Source: G965212005 sp965212005 (GTDB taxonomy: Bacteria; Pseudomonadota; Gammaproteobacteria; Porifericomitales; Porifericomitaceae). From it: 64,000 nucleotides of DNA. Location: NCBI GenBank assembly GCA_965212005.1, contig OZ243038.1, positions 1,550,001-1,614,000 of the forward strand, in the 5' to 3' direction. A model generated the notes under the pieces. It made no database searches and was not told the origin of the DNA. It worked only from the letters and a program-made list of their open reading frames with translations. Positions 51,255 through 58,916 of the stretch are shown one piece after another. A program made the translations under genes and the position numbers. How positions within the stretch are numbered: position 1 is the stretch's first letter; each line of letters starts with the position of its first letter.

Positions 51255-52532
51255 TTATATTTGCATCTCTGGAACGTAAGGCAATGCTCCATAAACGCCG
51301 GATAAATAGGTTGCTTCCAGATTTTCGCGACCCTTGCGTGGGTGAAAATCAGTCAAAGGAAAAACCTGGGTTGCCTGGGTTTTGTCCTTTTCACAGAACC
51401 AGATTTGATCGCGGCGTAAAATTTCCTGATTCAGAATAGAGGTTTCATGTGTGGTAAAGACAAGTTGTGCATTCTTGGGATTGGTTTTTTGGTTATTGAA
51501 GAGACGCACCAAATACTCTACTAATTTTGGATGCAAGTTATCGTGCAGTTCGTCAATGCAAAGCACATGGCCTTTTTCCAGGATGTCAATCCAAGGGCCT
51601 GCAAGGAAGAACATTTTCTGTGTGCCATCTGATTCATCTTTAATATCAAAAGTAACAGGCTTTCCATCAGTCCCTTTATGAACCATTGTTATCCTGTCAA
51701 TCGTTTGTTTTTCTGCTGCATTGAGCAGGGTTTGCTTGACGTCCTTGGACAGGTCCGGATGTGGGTTTGTCGCCATTAAGGGTTGTTTGAAATTTTCTTT
51801 TCTCACGAGGACGTCGTCAATATTCAAATCTGCTTTTTTGAGAAAATCCAGAATTCTCTTCTTATCTTTATCTTCACAGAAACGAGCGCTGAAGTTATTG
51901 TGCCACGAGTCAGAAATCGCAAGGCATAGGATATTTCTGAACCAGTCATACACGGGCTGTAGTTGCCGACTATTGAGTTGTATAGCAGTGGAAAGAAACA
52001 GAGCGTTCTCGCGCGTTGCTTTTTGCCAAATAGTTTTTGATCCGGTTAGCGATGCACCTAAGCTCCACTGGTATTCGTCGTTGTCCCAAACGCGGGTGAA
52101 CCAACGTTGACGACGTCCTTCAGGGTAGGTATAAAGCCATTCTTCCATGATGCGCTTCTCTGTTGCTGAAAATCCATACTGATAACGAATTCCTTCCGCG
52201 ATGAAAATCATCTCAAATTTACTGGGTGCGTTGCGCGAATCAGGATGTAATTTGAACGGAGTAACATTAAGTGGTTCTCCTCTTGATTTTTCCAAGACAG
52301 ACCCCTTAACAATCATACTCATCATCAAAAGGGCAAATAGCAGGTTGGTTTTGCCCGCCGCGTTAGGGCCATAGATTGCTGCGGCGGGCAACAATTTTAT
52401 GTTTGACCCGTCCTTAAGCGGTGCGTCAAAAGTGTTGGTGTCAATCAACTCCTTGTTTTTGGACGCCACCATGCTGAAAGTCTGTTCGTCCTTTATAGAC
52501 CCGAAATTGGTGACACTGAACTCAATTAGCAT
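51255..52532 (-). CDS. RloA-like AAA/ABC-type ATPase
   Basis: 425 residues from the ATG at 52532 (MLIEFSVTNFGSIKDEQTFSM). IYGPNAAGKTNLLFAL is Walker A (about residues 49-64) and HVLCIDELHDNLHP Walker B (about 330-343), followed by QLVFTTHETSIL, the H-loop. This is the SMC/OLD-like AAA_15/21 layout of RloA, the partner of RloB; related ATPase plus TOPRIM-like nuclease pairs (for example PARIS, OLD) act against phages. The partner gene is truncated, so the system is likely dead. AT-rich. Confidence 0.82.
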   Translation of the reverse strand: MLIEFSVTNFGSIKDEQTFSMVASKNKELIDTNTFDAPLKDGSNIKLLPAAAIYGPNAAGKTNLLFALLMMSMIVKGSVLEKSRGEPLNVTPFKLHPDSRNAPSKFEMIFIAEGIRYQYGFSATEKRIMEEWLYTYPEGRRQRWFTRVWDNDEYQWSLGASLTGSKTIWQKATRENALFLSTAIQLNSRQLQPVYDWFRNILCLAISDSWHNNFSARFCEDKDKKRILDFLKKADLNIDDVLVRKENFKQPLMATNPHPDLSKDVKQTLLNAAEKQTIDRITMVHKGTDGKPVTFDIKDESDGTQKMFFLAGPWIDILEKGHVLCIDELHDNLHPKLVEYLVRLFNNQKTNPKNAQLVFTTHETSILNQEILRRDQIWFCEKDKTQATQVFPLTDFHPRKGRENLEATYLSGVYGALPYVPEMQI

Positions 52533-52555
52533 GATTACTACCTCTTGATTGGTGA

Positions 52556-52603
52556 TAACGGCGAATTTTGCCGTAATTATACAAATAAACAGGTATTTGT
52601 TAA
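52556..52603 (-). promoter_or_regulatory. Promoter and palindrome upstream of the rloA-like gene
   Basis: On the minus strand TTAACA (52603-52598), 16 nt, then TATAAT (52581-52576) gives a near-consensus promoter. ACGGC-GAATTTT-GCCGT (52558-52574 on the plus strand, with partly paired flanks) lies at the expected transcription start, a place where a repressor operator would act. The leader to the ATG at 52532 is short and contains AAGAGG. Confidence 0.6.
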
Positions 52604-52861
52604 TTTTAATGTCCATTTTTGGCAATAATTACCAAAAAACCGGGTTTCTATTGGTTTTGACCCACTGGACACCCCCCAATTTCCCGCTACATTCCCCCAA
52701 TGCACACCCCCCCACAGTCCGGCAACTGGTCCATTCTTTCACGAACGACGGCTTAAGTTGCGAGGCGTGGGTGGCCGGAGGCGCTGGCGGCGGCGGGGCA
52801 GGTTGAGGGGGTGTTTGTTCGCATCAATCATGACGTGCTGGATCAAGCCGCTCACAATTGA
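52604..52861. other. Gene-free stretch between rloA-like promoter and transposase remnant
   Basis: No supported gene. C-rich and G-rich runs (for example ACACCCCCC near 52670 and GGCGGCGGCGGGG near 52788). The last 40 nt already resemble the transposase frame but end in a stop at 52859-52861. Confidence 0.4.
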
Positions 52862-53671
52862 TCGCGTGCGTGCGGCTATACGCTTTATGGACATTTCCTG
52901 TATCTGAAACACTTGCTTGGCGACGCGCCAGAGGTCGGGTTCTACCTCGACCAGGACTCCGGCATGCGCGCCGCGTGCTTGTCGATCTGGGCGGATCAGA
53001 TCAAGGAAGGCCGGGCGCATGCGTTCTACTTGCGCTACAACAAGAATCTAACCGTCGATCAGAAAAAGGCGCGCACGCAGGGGCGGATCTCAGCAAAAAT
53101 GAAGCAGCGACCGCAGGATTGGCAGCACTTGCGCGAAGCCATGCGGCAGGCGAGCCGAGACGGGGTGCCGAAGGGGCCGTGGAAGGATCGCTGGGTGTGC
53201 CATCCGCATACCAGCATGTTTGAACCGGAAAAAGAACTCGCGGCGCTAACGCCGATCCCAGGGCGCAATGAGGATGAACAGGCGGATCGGCATCTGAGTG
53301 CTTCCCTGCATGGCGTGAGCCGTTTCTTTATGCAAGTACGGCGCATGCTGAGCCTGTTTGAGCGCCCCCATGTGACCGGGAACCAGAATCCCCAGAATCA
53401 GCGCTATGTCTACAGTGCTTATGCGCCGTATAGCCCGACCGTGGCAATCCAAATGTTGGACATATTCCGAGGCTATTACAACTACTGCAAGCCCAGCGCG
53501 GACGGCGCCACGCCGGCCATGCGCCTGGGACTCGCCGACCACGTGCTTGGGGTTGAGGAAGTGTTGGGAGCCGAGGCGCCAGAGCCTCCGGTTCGCAGAC
53601 GGCACCCCCGACCGCCGGAGCCGGAGCCTGCCGACGAAGCGGGGGAAGAGGTGGAGGAGCTTTGTCCCTAG
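52862..53671 (+). pseudogene. C-terminal part of a DDE-type transposase
   Basis: The frame reads YGHFLYLKHLLGDAPEVGFY, LDQDSGMRAACLSIW, then FMQVRRMLSLFERP and ends with TPAMRLGLADHVLGVEEVL and an acidic Pro/Glu tail. From memory this matches the C-terminal half of a transposase group found in proteobacteria (pattern HGHLLYLKYLLGD....FLDQDSG.RAA...RRLSLLERP). The N-terminal half is missing: an in-frame TGA at 52859 precedes it. I cannot assign the IS family. Confidence 0.5.
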
Positions 53672-53868
53672 TTGCCGTCCCTGGATTTGATTTTGCCACC
53701 GTATCGTTATGCTCCTGTATAACTGATGCAGTGCAGTGGGATCTCTTTTCGGGATCCCCGCTGAATACAATACCTGTTAAAGCCCGCTACGGGGTAGCTC
53801 CTTGTGGATTGACTCAACGCACCAGGCGATGGCGGGCTATATGCTGGTGGACACCCTGATCGCCTATC

Positions 53869-53921
53869 CAGAGCAGTGGGTTCATTCTGCCGGCACAGGT
53901 CGCACTGGCTCTTTGAGGGCC
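53869..53921 (+). repeat. 53-bp direct repeat, left of the TPR gene
   Basis: CAGAGCAGTGG then TTC.TTCTG.CGGCACAG and ending GAGGGCC. Matches 55593-55645 at about 85 percent. The two copies face the same way and bracket the TPR gene on the minus strand. Confidence 0.7.
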
Positions 53922-54076
53922 CCGGCATCTGCCCGCTTTTCCGCCGGGCCTCCTCGGGCCCGTCTGATAGGAGTGCGCCCGTCCCGGCCTACCCTACGGA
54001 ACCCTCGTTTCAGGCATCCCCTGCCGTTTCCCCTGCGGATACCGTCTTATGTAGCCCAGGGCGCTTTGGATTACCG

Positions 54077-55459
54077 CTATTGTGATATGCCTCGGCGTAT
54101 TGATGGGTCAATGGCGATCGCCTTGTCGTAATCCGCTATCGCTCCTTGATGGTCGCCCAGGAGATACTTTGTACCTCCGCGATTGTTATATGCCTCGGCA
54201 TATTGAGGGTTAATGGCGATCGCCTTGTCATAATCCGCTATCGCTCCTTGAGGGTCGCCCAGGGCATCCTTTGTAACTCCGCGATTGTTATATGCATCGA
54301 AATATTGAGGGTTAATGGCGATCGCCTTGTCGTAATCCGCTATCGCTCCTTGATAATCGTCCAGGACATGCTTTGTAGTTCCGCGACCATAATATGCCTT
54401 CGCATCTTGAGGGTTAATGGCTATCACCTTGTCATAATCTGCTATCGCTCCTTGAGGGTCGCCCAGGAGATACTTTGTACTTCCGCGATTACCATATGCC
54501 TCGGCATATTGAGGGTTGATGGCGATCGCCTGGTCGTAATCCGCTATCGCTCCTTCACGGTCGCCCAGGGCATCCTTTGTAAGTCCGCGATTACCATATG
54601 CCTCGGCAAATTGAGGGTTGATGGCGATCGCCTTGTCGTAATCCGCTATCGCTCCTTGAGGGTCGCCCAGGAGATACTTTGTACCTCCGCGATTGTAATA
54701 TGTTTCGGCATTTTGAGGGTTAATGGCTATCGCCTTGTCATAATCCGCTATAGCTCCTTGACGATCGCCCAAGGCATCCTTCGCAACTCCGCGATTGTAA
54801 TATGCTTCGGCATCTTGAGGGTTAATGGCTATCGCCTTGTCGTAATCCGCTATCGCTCCTTGACGGTCGCCCAGCGCATCCTTTGCAAGTCCGCGATTGT
54901 TATATGCTTCGTCATCTTGAGGGTTAATGGCTATCACCTTGTCATAATCCGCTATCGCTCCTTGATGGTCGCCCAGGGTATCCTTTGCAACTCCGCGATT
55001 GTAATATGCATAGGCAAATTGAGGGTTAATGGCTATCGCCTTGTCATAATCCGCTATCGCTCCTTGATGGTCGCCCAGGGTATCCTTTGCAACTCCGCGA
55101 TTGTAATATGCATAGGCAAATTGAGGGTTAATGGCTATCGCCTGGTCGTAATCCGCTATCGCTCCTTGATGGTCGCCCAGGGCATGCTTTGCACCTCCGC
55201 GATTGAAATATGCCTCGGCATCTTGAGGGTTAATGGCTATCGCTTGGTCGTAATCCGCTATCGCTCCTTGATGGTCGTCCCGATACTTGTAGACGTCGGT
55301 AGCCAGCGAGGGGATGGGTATCAACGCGGGCAGGCTCGACAGCAGGCAGGACAGCAGGCAGCACACGGCGCGACGGGCGCGCCCCGTCAACGGATGTCGG
55401 CACTGGGCCGGGCTGACGGCGGATACCGCCCCTGCTGGCTTGTTCGTCGATTTTGCCAC
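54077..55459 (-). CDS. Exported TPR-repeat protein, 3' end frameshifted
   Basis: 460 residues from a GTG at 55459. The N-terminal region holds a signal-like stretch AVCCLLSCLLSSLPALIPIPSLA (about 31-53). Eleven complete 34-residue TPRs of the form AIADYDKAIAINPQYAEAYNNRG follow. In the twelfth repeat the frame is lost after AIAIDP. Removing one nucleotide near 54105 restores QYAEAYHN and a frame running to a stop at 54010, so a 1-nt insertion is likely. Probably a periplasmic or surface scaffold; no function is known. Repeat spacing is 102 bp in DNA. Confidence 0.8.
   Translation of the reverse strand: MAKSTNKPAGAVSAVSPAQCRHPLTGRARRAVCCLLSCLLSSLPALIPIPSLATDVYKYRDDHQGAIADYDQAIAINPQDAEAYFNRGGAKHALGDHQGAIADYDQAIAINPQFAYAYYNRGVAKDTLGDHQGAIADYDKAIAINPQFAYAYYNRGVAKDTLGDHQGAIADYDKVIAINPQDDEAYNNRGLAKDALGDRQGAIADYDKAIAINPQDAEAYYNRGVAKDALGDRQGAIADYDKAIAINPQNAETYYNRGGTKYLLGDPQGAIADYDKAIAINPQFAEAYGNRGLTKDALGDREGAIADYDQAIAINPQYAEAYGNRGSTKYLLGDPQGAIADYDKVIAINPQDAKAYYGRGTTKHVLDDYQGAIADYDKAIAINPQYFDAYNNRGVTKDALGDPQGAIADYDKAIAINPQYAEAYNNRGGTKYLLGDHQGAIADYDKAIAIDPSIRRGISQ
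54110..55280 (-). repeat. 102-bp tandem repeats inside the exported TPR gene
   Basis: Eleven consecutive units share the blocks CGATAGCGGATTA, CCCTCAAT/CCCTCAAGAT and TAACCCTCA on the minus strand. Units 2 and 3 differ at only a few positions. Copy-number change by recombination would keep the reading frame. Confidence 0.85.
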
Positions 55460-55881
55460 CGTGGCACTCCTTTTCTTCCCGCTGCGTTGACCTTAAAGAT
55501 AGCCCCAAAAACAAGCAAAGTATAGTGCGTAAGCTGGCACCGGCACGGGTCTTGGCACCAGTCCCGCAGCTGCCGACAGATCAGCTTCGTTGCAGAGCAG
55601 TGGTTTCGTTCTGTCGGCACAGATCGCACCGGCTCTTTAGAGGCCAAGTCCCCCATGACGAGGGAACTCCAAGCTTTCTCTGTCTGTGCCGGGGTCGCAC
55701 TAGCGGGTTTCTAAGATTTGATCCGGCGCGACGAGATAAGTATTTATTTTTTAACATTTTCTATTTCGCAGATTGTTTTCAAAAAAAACCATAACCGGCT
55801 TACAAGAAACCAGGGCGTTTCGGCCGATACGTCCGCCGTCCGGCGATTTCGGAAAAGCGGCTTTCGTTAACGTCGAACGGC
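55460..55881. other. Stretch with direct repeat and no gene
   Basis: 422 nt. Apart from the 53-bp repeat at 55593 I see no gene. A very AT-rich segment (55738-55795) precedes the IS91-type remnant. Confidence 0.45.
55593..55645 (+). repeat. 53-bp direct repeat, right of the TPR gene
   Basis: Partner of 53869-53921, same orientation, with seven or eight mismatches. Confidence 0.7.
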
Positions 55882-56010
55882 AACATCCGCTATCCGCTGA
55901 AGACGCCTTATCGAGATGGCACTACTCACGTCATCTTCGAGCCGCCGGCTTTCATGGCTCGGCTGGCTGCCCTGGTGCCGAAGCCCAGGGTTGACCTGAC
56001 TCGATTCCAC
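55882..56010 (+). pseudogene. Remnant of an IS91-family transposase
   Basis: The plus frame from 55882 reads NIRYPLKTPYRDGTTHVIFE then PPAFMARLAALVPKPRVDLTRFH. That is the well-known C-terminal region of IS91-type HUH transposases. About 43 codons are left; upstream and downstream sequence does not continue it. Confidence 0.75.
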
Positions 56011-56432
56011 ATCACCCACTGCCGGACTTATCCGAAGCCACCCATGAATGCTCGCTGCGAGCGCTTCAGCCGCACTGCGTCATTCGTTGACTGTCACGAG
56101 GGGCTGTGCTGTTCACCGATGTCGCTGCTTGCAACCGAAAACTCGCCGACTGGCCGGTGTTGTGCAACATCACACGACCCCCTGGTGCTGCGGTCTCCCG
56201 TACAATCCTCACTGATCAACCACGCGGCGTGCCATATTGCGGAAGAGGCAAACCAAAAGCTCATGCGCGCCAAAATTCCGGGCGGCGAATAAAAACAAGC
56301 CGCCCGTCCGTATTGTTTGCCATTGCCACGGCGCACGTTGTTCGTGCCGGCGCCTTGACGTCCGCTCCAACACCACCCGGTTCAGCCCGGTTTTACTTAA
56401 GCCGCTGAGTTCATTGCAGTTGTGACGGCTTA
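56011..56432. other. Gene-free stretch
   Basis: 422 nt between the IS91 remnant and the nuclease-like pseudogene. No open frame shows a recognisable motif. Confidence 0.4.
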
Positions 56433-57450
56433 CTATATGACAGCCTGGATATGCCGGATGAGAGAGGTGCTATTCACAAATGTCAAATCATACGTGCTCG
56501 TCATACCTTGCGCGAGGTCTTTCCTCAGGCCGAATGCGCAAACAACAAACTGATTTTTATTAATACGCAGCTGTTTCCTTAATGACAAATATTTATCAAT
56601 ATCCTGGCGAAATTCTCCTGATTTGCATTCTATGCAAATGGGAACATTCTTTTCCGTTAATAAAAATAAATCAATCTCATTGGTATCACACGTTAGTGAA
56701 CTTAATTTCCATGGATCTGGCACATGCAGGGGCTATTTTTTGTTCACGAAAAAATTCTAATAACTTCATTAATATAAACCACTCCATCCATTTGCCGTTA
56801 AAAAAAGCTTTAATTACGGGAGCTTTTTGTAGTGTGAGCCAAATAACTTTATCCTTCTTCTTATGGTCATATCTTGCGACGAATGAATAATCATAAAGCG
56901 CTTTGCAAAAGGATATTATTTGATTAATTTCTTTGGATTCTTTTGCTGCCAGTTCAATTTTGACATTGGTGTAACCTTTATTCTGTACATATTTTATTTG
57001 GTTACTCACATTACTGAGCACAGTAAAATTATTACCCAGCGACAGCGCTATTTCATCAAAAAAGCCGGTTGTATCCGCAGTATCCGGGTTGACATTAGTT
57101 TTGATATTGCGTTTTCCAAACCATTGCCGGATGGGCTCCAGGTTGTTAGTGTGCGTTAAAACATTTGTGTTGTGAATATCAGTTTCTTCAAATGAACTAT
57201 TTTCAACAGGTTTATTAAGTTCCTTGCACAAGAGATAGGCTTCATGTATGGTGGAGAATAGCTTAACCCTTTCTATCTCGCCCTTGCCGAATTCGGCTTT
57301 TAACTCTCGTTGCCGAACGGGATTCCCACCGAAGCGAAATCTTTTTGAGTTACCCGGGTTTTTCACTTTCCATACCCCCCAAGAACGCGGAGAAGTCCAG
57401 TTGGGGTTTCTGGGATCAACGCTTAGTGCAGACCAATCCAGTTCACTCAT
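56433..57450 (-). pseudogene. DUF1887/Card1-like PD-(D/E)XK nuclease, frameshifted
   Basis: Frame 1 from the ATG at 57450 (MSELDWSALSVDPRNPNW) runs to KFTNV-stop near 56686. Frame 2, offset by one nucleotide, continues CDTNEIDLFLLTEKNVPICIECKSGEFRQDIDKY and runs to 56433. FFNGKWMEWFILMKLLEFF, NEID and IECK fit the nuclease half of the DUF1887 group, which includes CRISPR-associated Card1/Can2-type enzymes. The N-terminal half does not show a clear CARF domain, so the trigger is unknown. It starts 24 nt after an attC-like site, so it is a cassette gene broken by a 1-nt change. Confidence 0.65.
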
Positions 57451-57473
57451 AGACAAAACCCAAGTTATGCGGC

Positions 57474-57529
57474 GTATAACGATCAAACTCAGCGGCGGCG
57501 TAGCCGTCCGCTGGAGTGATTTGTTAGGC
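57474..57529 (-). other. attC recombination site (best match in window)
   Basis: On the minus strand: inverse core GCCTAAC (perfect RYYYAAC), then AAATCACTCCAGCGGACGG, a centre CTACGCCG, arm CCGCTGAGTTTGAT and core GTTATAC. The arms CACTCCAGCGG and CCGCTGAGTTTG pair imperfectly with unpaired bases, as expected. It lies 44 nt after a small gene (57573) and 24 nt before the next start (57450). Confidence 0.75.
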
Positions 57530-57572
57530 GATTAATAAAAAATGGGGTAGCTTTCATCACCCCTACGGTTAT

Positions 57573-57734
57573 TTACTTAACTTTTGGAGGAGCGTTCCCA
57601 CGCTTGTCGCCGGAAGGCTTCCTAATTTTTTTGGAAGGCAAGTTGTCGACAGGTCTTGAAGGTCCTCTGTCGCCACCTTTTCCTCTTCCACCGCTTCCTT
57701 CTTTGCTTCCGCCAGAACCACTTGATTTAGCCAT
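57573..57734 (-). CDS. 53-residue Gly/Ser/Lys-rich cassette protein
   Basis: MAKSSGSGGSKEGSGGRGKG, then GDRGPSRPVDNLPSKKIRKP and a basic end with GNAPPKVK. Very low complexity, with no hydrophobic segment, so probably disordered. The frame is intact and lies in the normal cassette position: 44 nt before the inverse core of the attC at 57474. A GTTGGGC at 57798-57804 (minus strand) could be the preceding core, giving a cassette of about 320 bp. I recall similar small basic Gly-rich proteins as unannotated genes elsewhere; function unknown. Confidence 0.6.
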   Translation of the reverse strand: MAKSSGSGGSKEGSGGRGKGGDRGPSRPVDNLPSKKIRKPSGDKRGNAPPKVK

Positions 57735-58011
57735 CAAGCCATCTCAATGTTAATGCACAGAGTAATAAAGAATTAAACAATCGCTGTGCGTTCAACTGCC
57801 CAACTATTAGTAGACAGCCTAGCATACTAAAAAACGCAGACAAACACTTCCGTCTGCCAGGCAAGGATTTCTCCGATGAGCGGGTATTCCTCACAGGCGT
57901 ATCCATTCTTGCGCCATTGGGCGGCATCCTCGACAAGTCTGTCGGATTGACAATTCCGCCGCGCTTCATTGCCCGGCTTTTAGGCCCGCGTTGGTTCAAC
58001 GGACACGCGGG
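57735..58011. other. Right edge of the accessory island
   Basis: 277 nt. On the minus strand about 40 codons without start (LVEDAAQWRKNGYACEEYP and on) end at 57824; this looks like the tail of a lost protein. No complete gene. Confidence 0.35.
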
Positions 58012-58911
58012 TTATCCGGGCTCGGTATGCGGTTCGAGCTCGGCTTGCGGTGGGTCCTCTGCGGGCGCACCGGCAGGGGGGGTCGGTAACTCGATCTCTG
58101 CCGGGATCAGGGCGCTGCCTGTGCCCAGGTTGAATCGGTATTGTATGCCCATGTCCGGACGAGCCAGGCTCAGATCGGGCGCGTTCGATCGCAAGGCGAA
58201 TCGGATGCGCTCGGCCTCTCGATTTTCCAGCCATAGATCGGTGATCGCATCTGCGTCCTCGGGCAAGCGCTCAACCAACGATGCCCGGGCATTGATCCAG
58301 GCGCCGGCGGTGCGCAGTCCCTGCTCCGCGGAGATAGTCTCATCGCCTTGCTCCAGGTTCAGGCGCTGACCTTCGATCTCAATGAAGATCGGATGAAATC
58401 CAGCGGGCAGCAGACTGTGATCGGCAAAGAATAATTCTTGTCCTTGCAGCAGGGGCAGGGTGTGATCCTCGGCCAGGTAGACTTGTCCCTGATGCAGAAA
58501 GTAGCGCTGATAATTGAGCACGTTGACCAGGCCAAAGGCGATCTGATGCTGATCCAGCCAAATCTGAGCACGGGGGTGCTCGAGTCCGTAGACGGCCCAG
58601 TCTTTTTCTTCCGCCGGGACCGGAGTGGGTTCGGAATAGAGCAGATCATTCAGCATGCGCTCGATGCGGAAGCTGTCGGCGGGCAGATCCATCGGGCTGA
58701 TCATGCGCCAGCTTTGTCCCTGCCGCTGGATTTCGATGGCAGCAATCCCAGGCCGATGAATGCGGATGCGCTGCATCGGGTGCTCGTCTGGTTTCAGCCA
58801 GGATTCAGTACGGCCCTGCTGATCCACGCGGCGCAGTGTCTCGATGATTAGCAGGGCCAGCCCTGCGAGCAACAACAGCAAGGCCCAGTTGGCCAGTTGG
58901 TACTTGCGCAT
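58012..58911 (-). CDS. DUF4340-domain protein of ABC operon
   Basis: 299 residues with one N-terminal membrane anchor (NWALLLLLAGLALLIIETL, about 8-26), so a periplasmic-facing protein. The DUF4340 domain repeats the strand pattern AAIEIQRQGQSWRMISPMDLPAD and YGLEHPRAQIWLDQHQIAFGL. The final 30 residues are Pro/Glu-rich. It follows the gldG-like gene by 5 nt. DUF4340 proteins are usual last partners of GldG-type ABC exporters. Confidence 0.83.
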   Translation of the reverse strand: MRKYQLANWALLLLLAGLALLIIETLRRVDQQGRTESWLKPDEHPMQRIRIHRPGIAAIEIQRQGQSWRMISPMDLPADSFRIERMLNDLLYSEPTPVPAEEKDWAVYGLEHPRAQIWLDQHQIAFGLVNVLNYQRYFLHQGQVYLAEDHTLPLLQGQELFFADHSLLPAGFHPIFIEIEGQRLNLEQGDETISAEQGLRTAGAWINARASLVERLPEDADAITDLWLENREAERIRFALRSNAPDLSLARPDMGIQYRFNLGTGSALIPAEIELPTPPAGAPAEDPPQAELEPHTEPG

Positions 58912-58916
58912 CTGCG

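Noticed and set aside
52556..52625. Longer N terminus of the RloA-like ATPase up to 52625
   Set aside because: That extension would translate the promoter and palindrome; the family starts at MLIEFSVTNFGS.
53717..53783. Possible plus-strand attC (GTATAAC ... GTTAAAG with CAGTGGGATC/GATCCCCGCTG arms)
   Set aside because: Arms pair, but neither core is a good match and no cassette gene borders it. It may be a transposon end.
54146..55525. 459-residue plus-strand open frame
   Set aside because: It is the antisense shadow of the TPR repeat gene; the repeats keep both strands open. The minus frame has a signal peptide and TPR motifs.
43250..57810. CRISPR array
   Set aside because: The only regular repeats are 102-bp coding TPR units without spacers of constant length; no cas genes are present.
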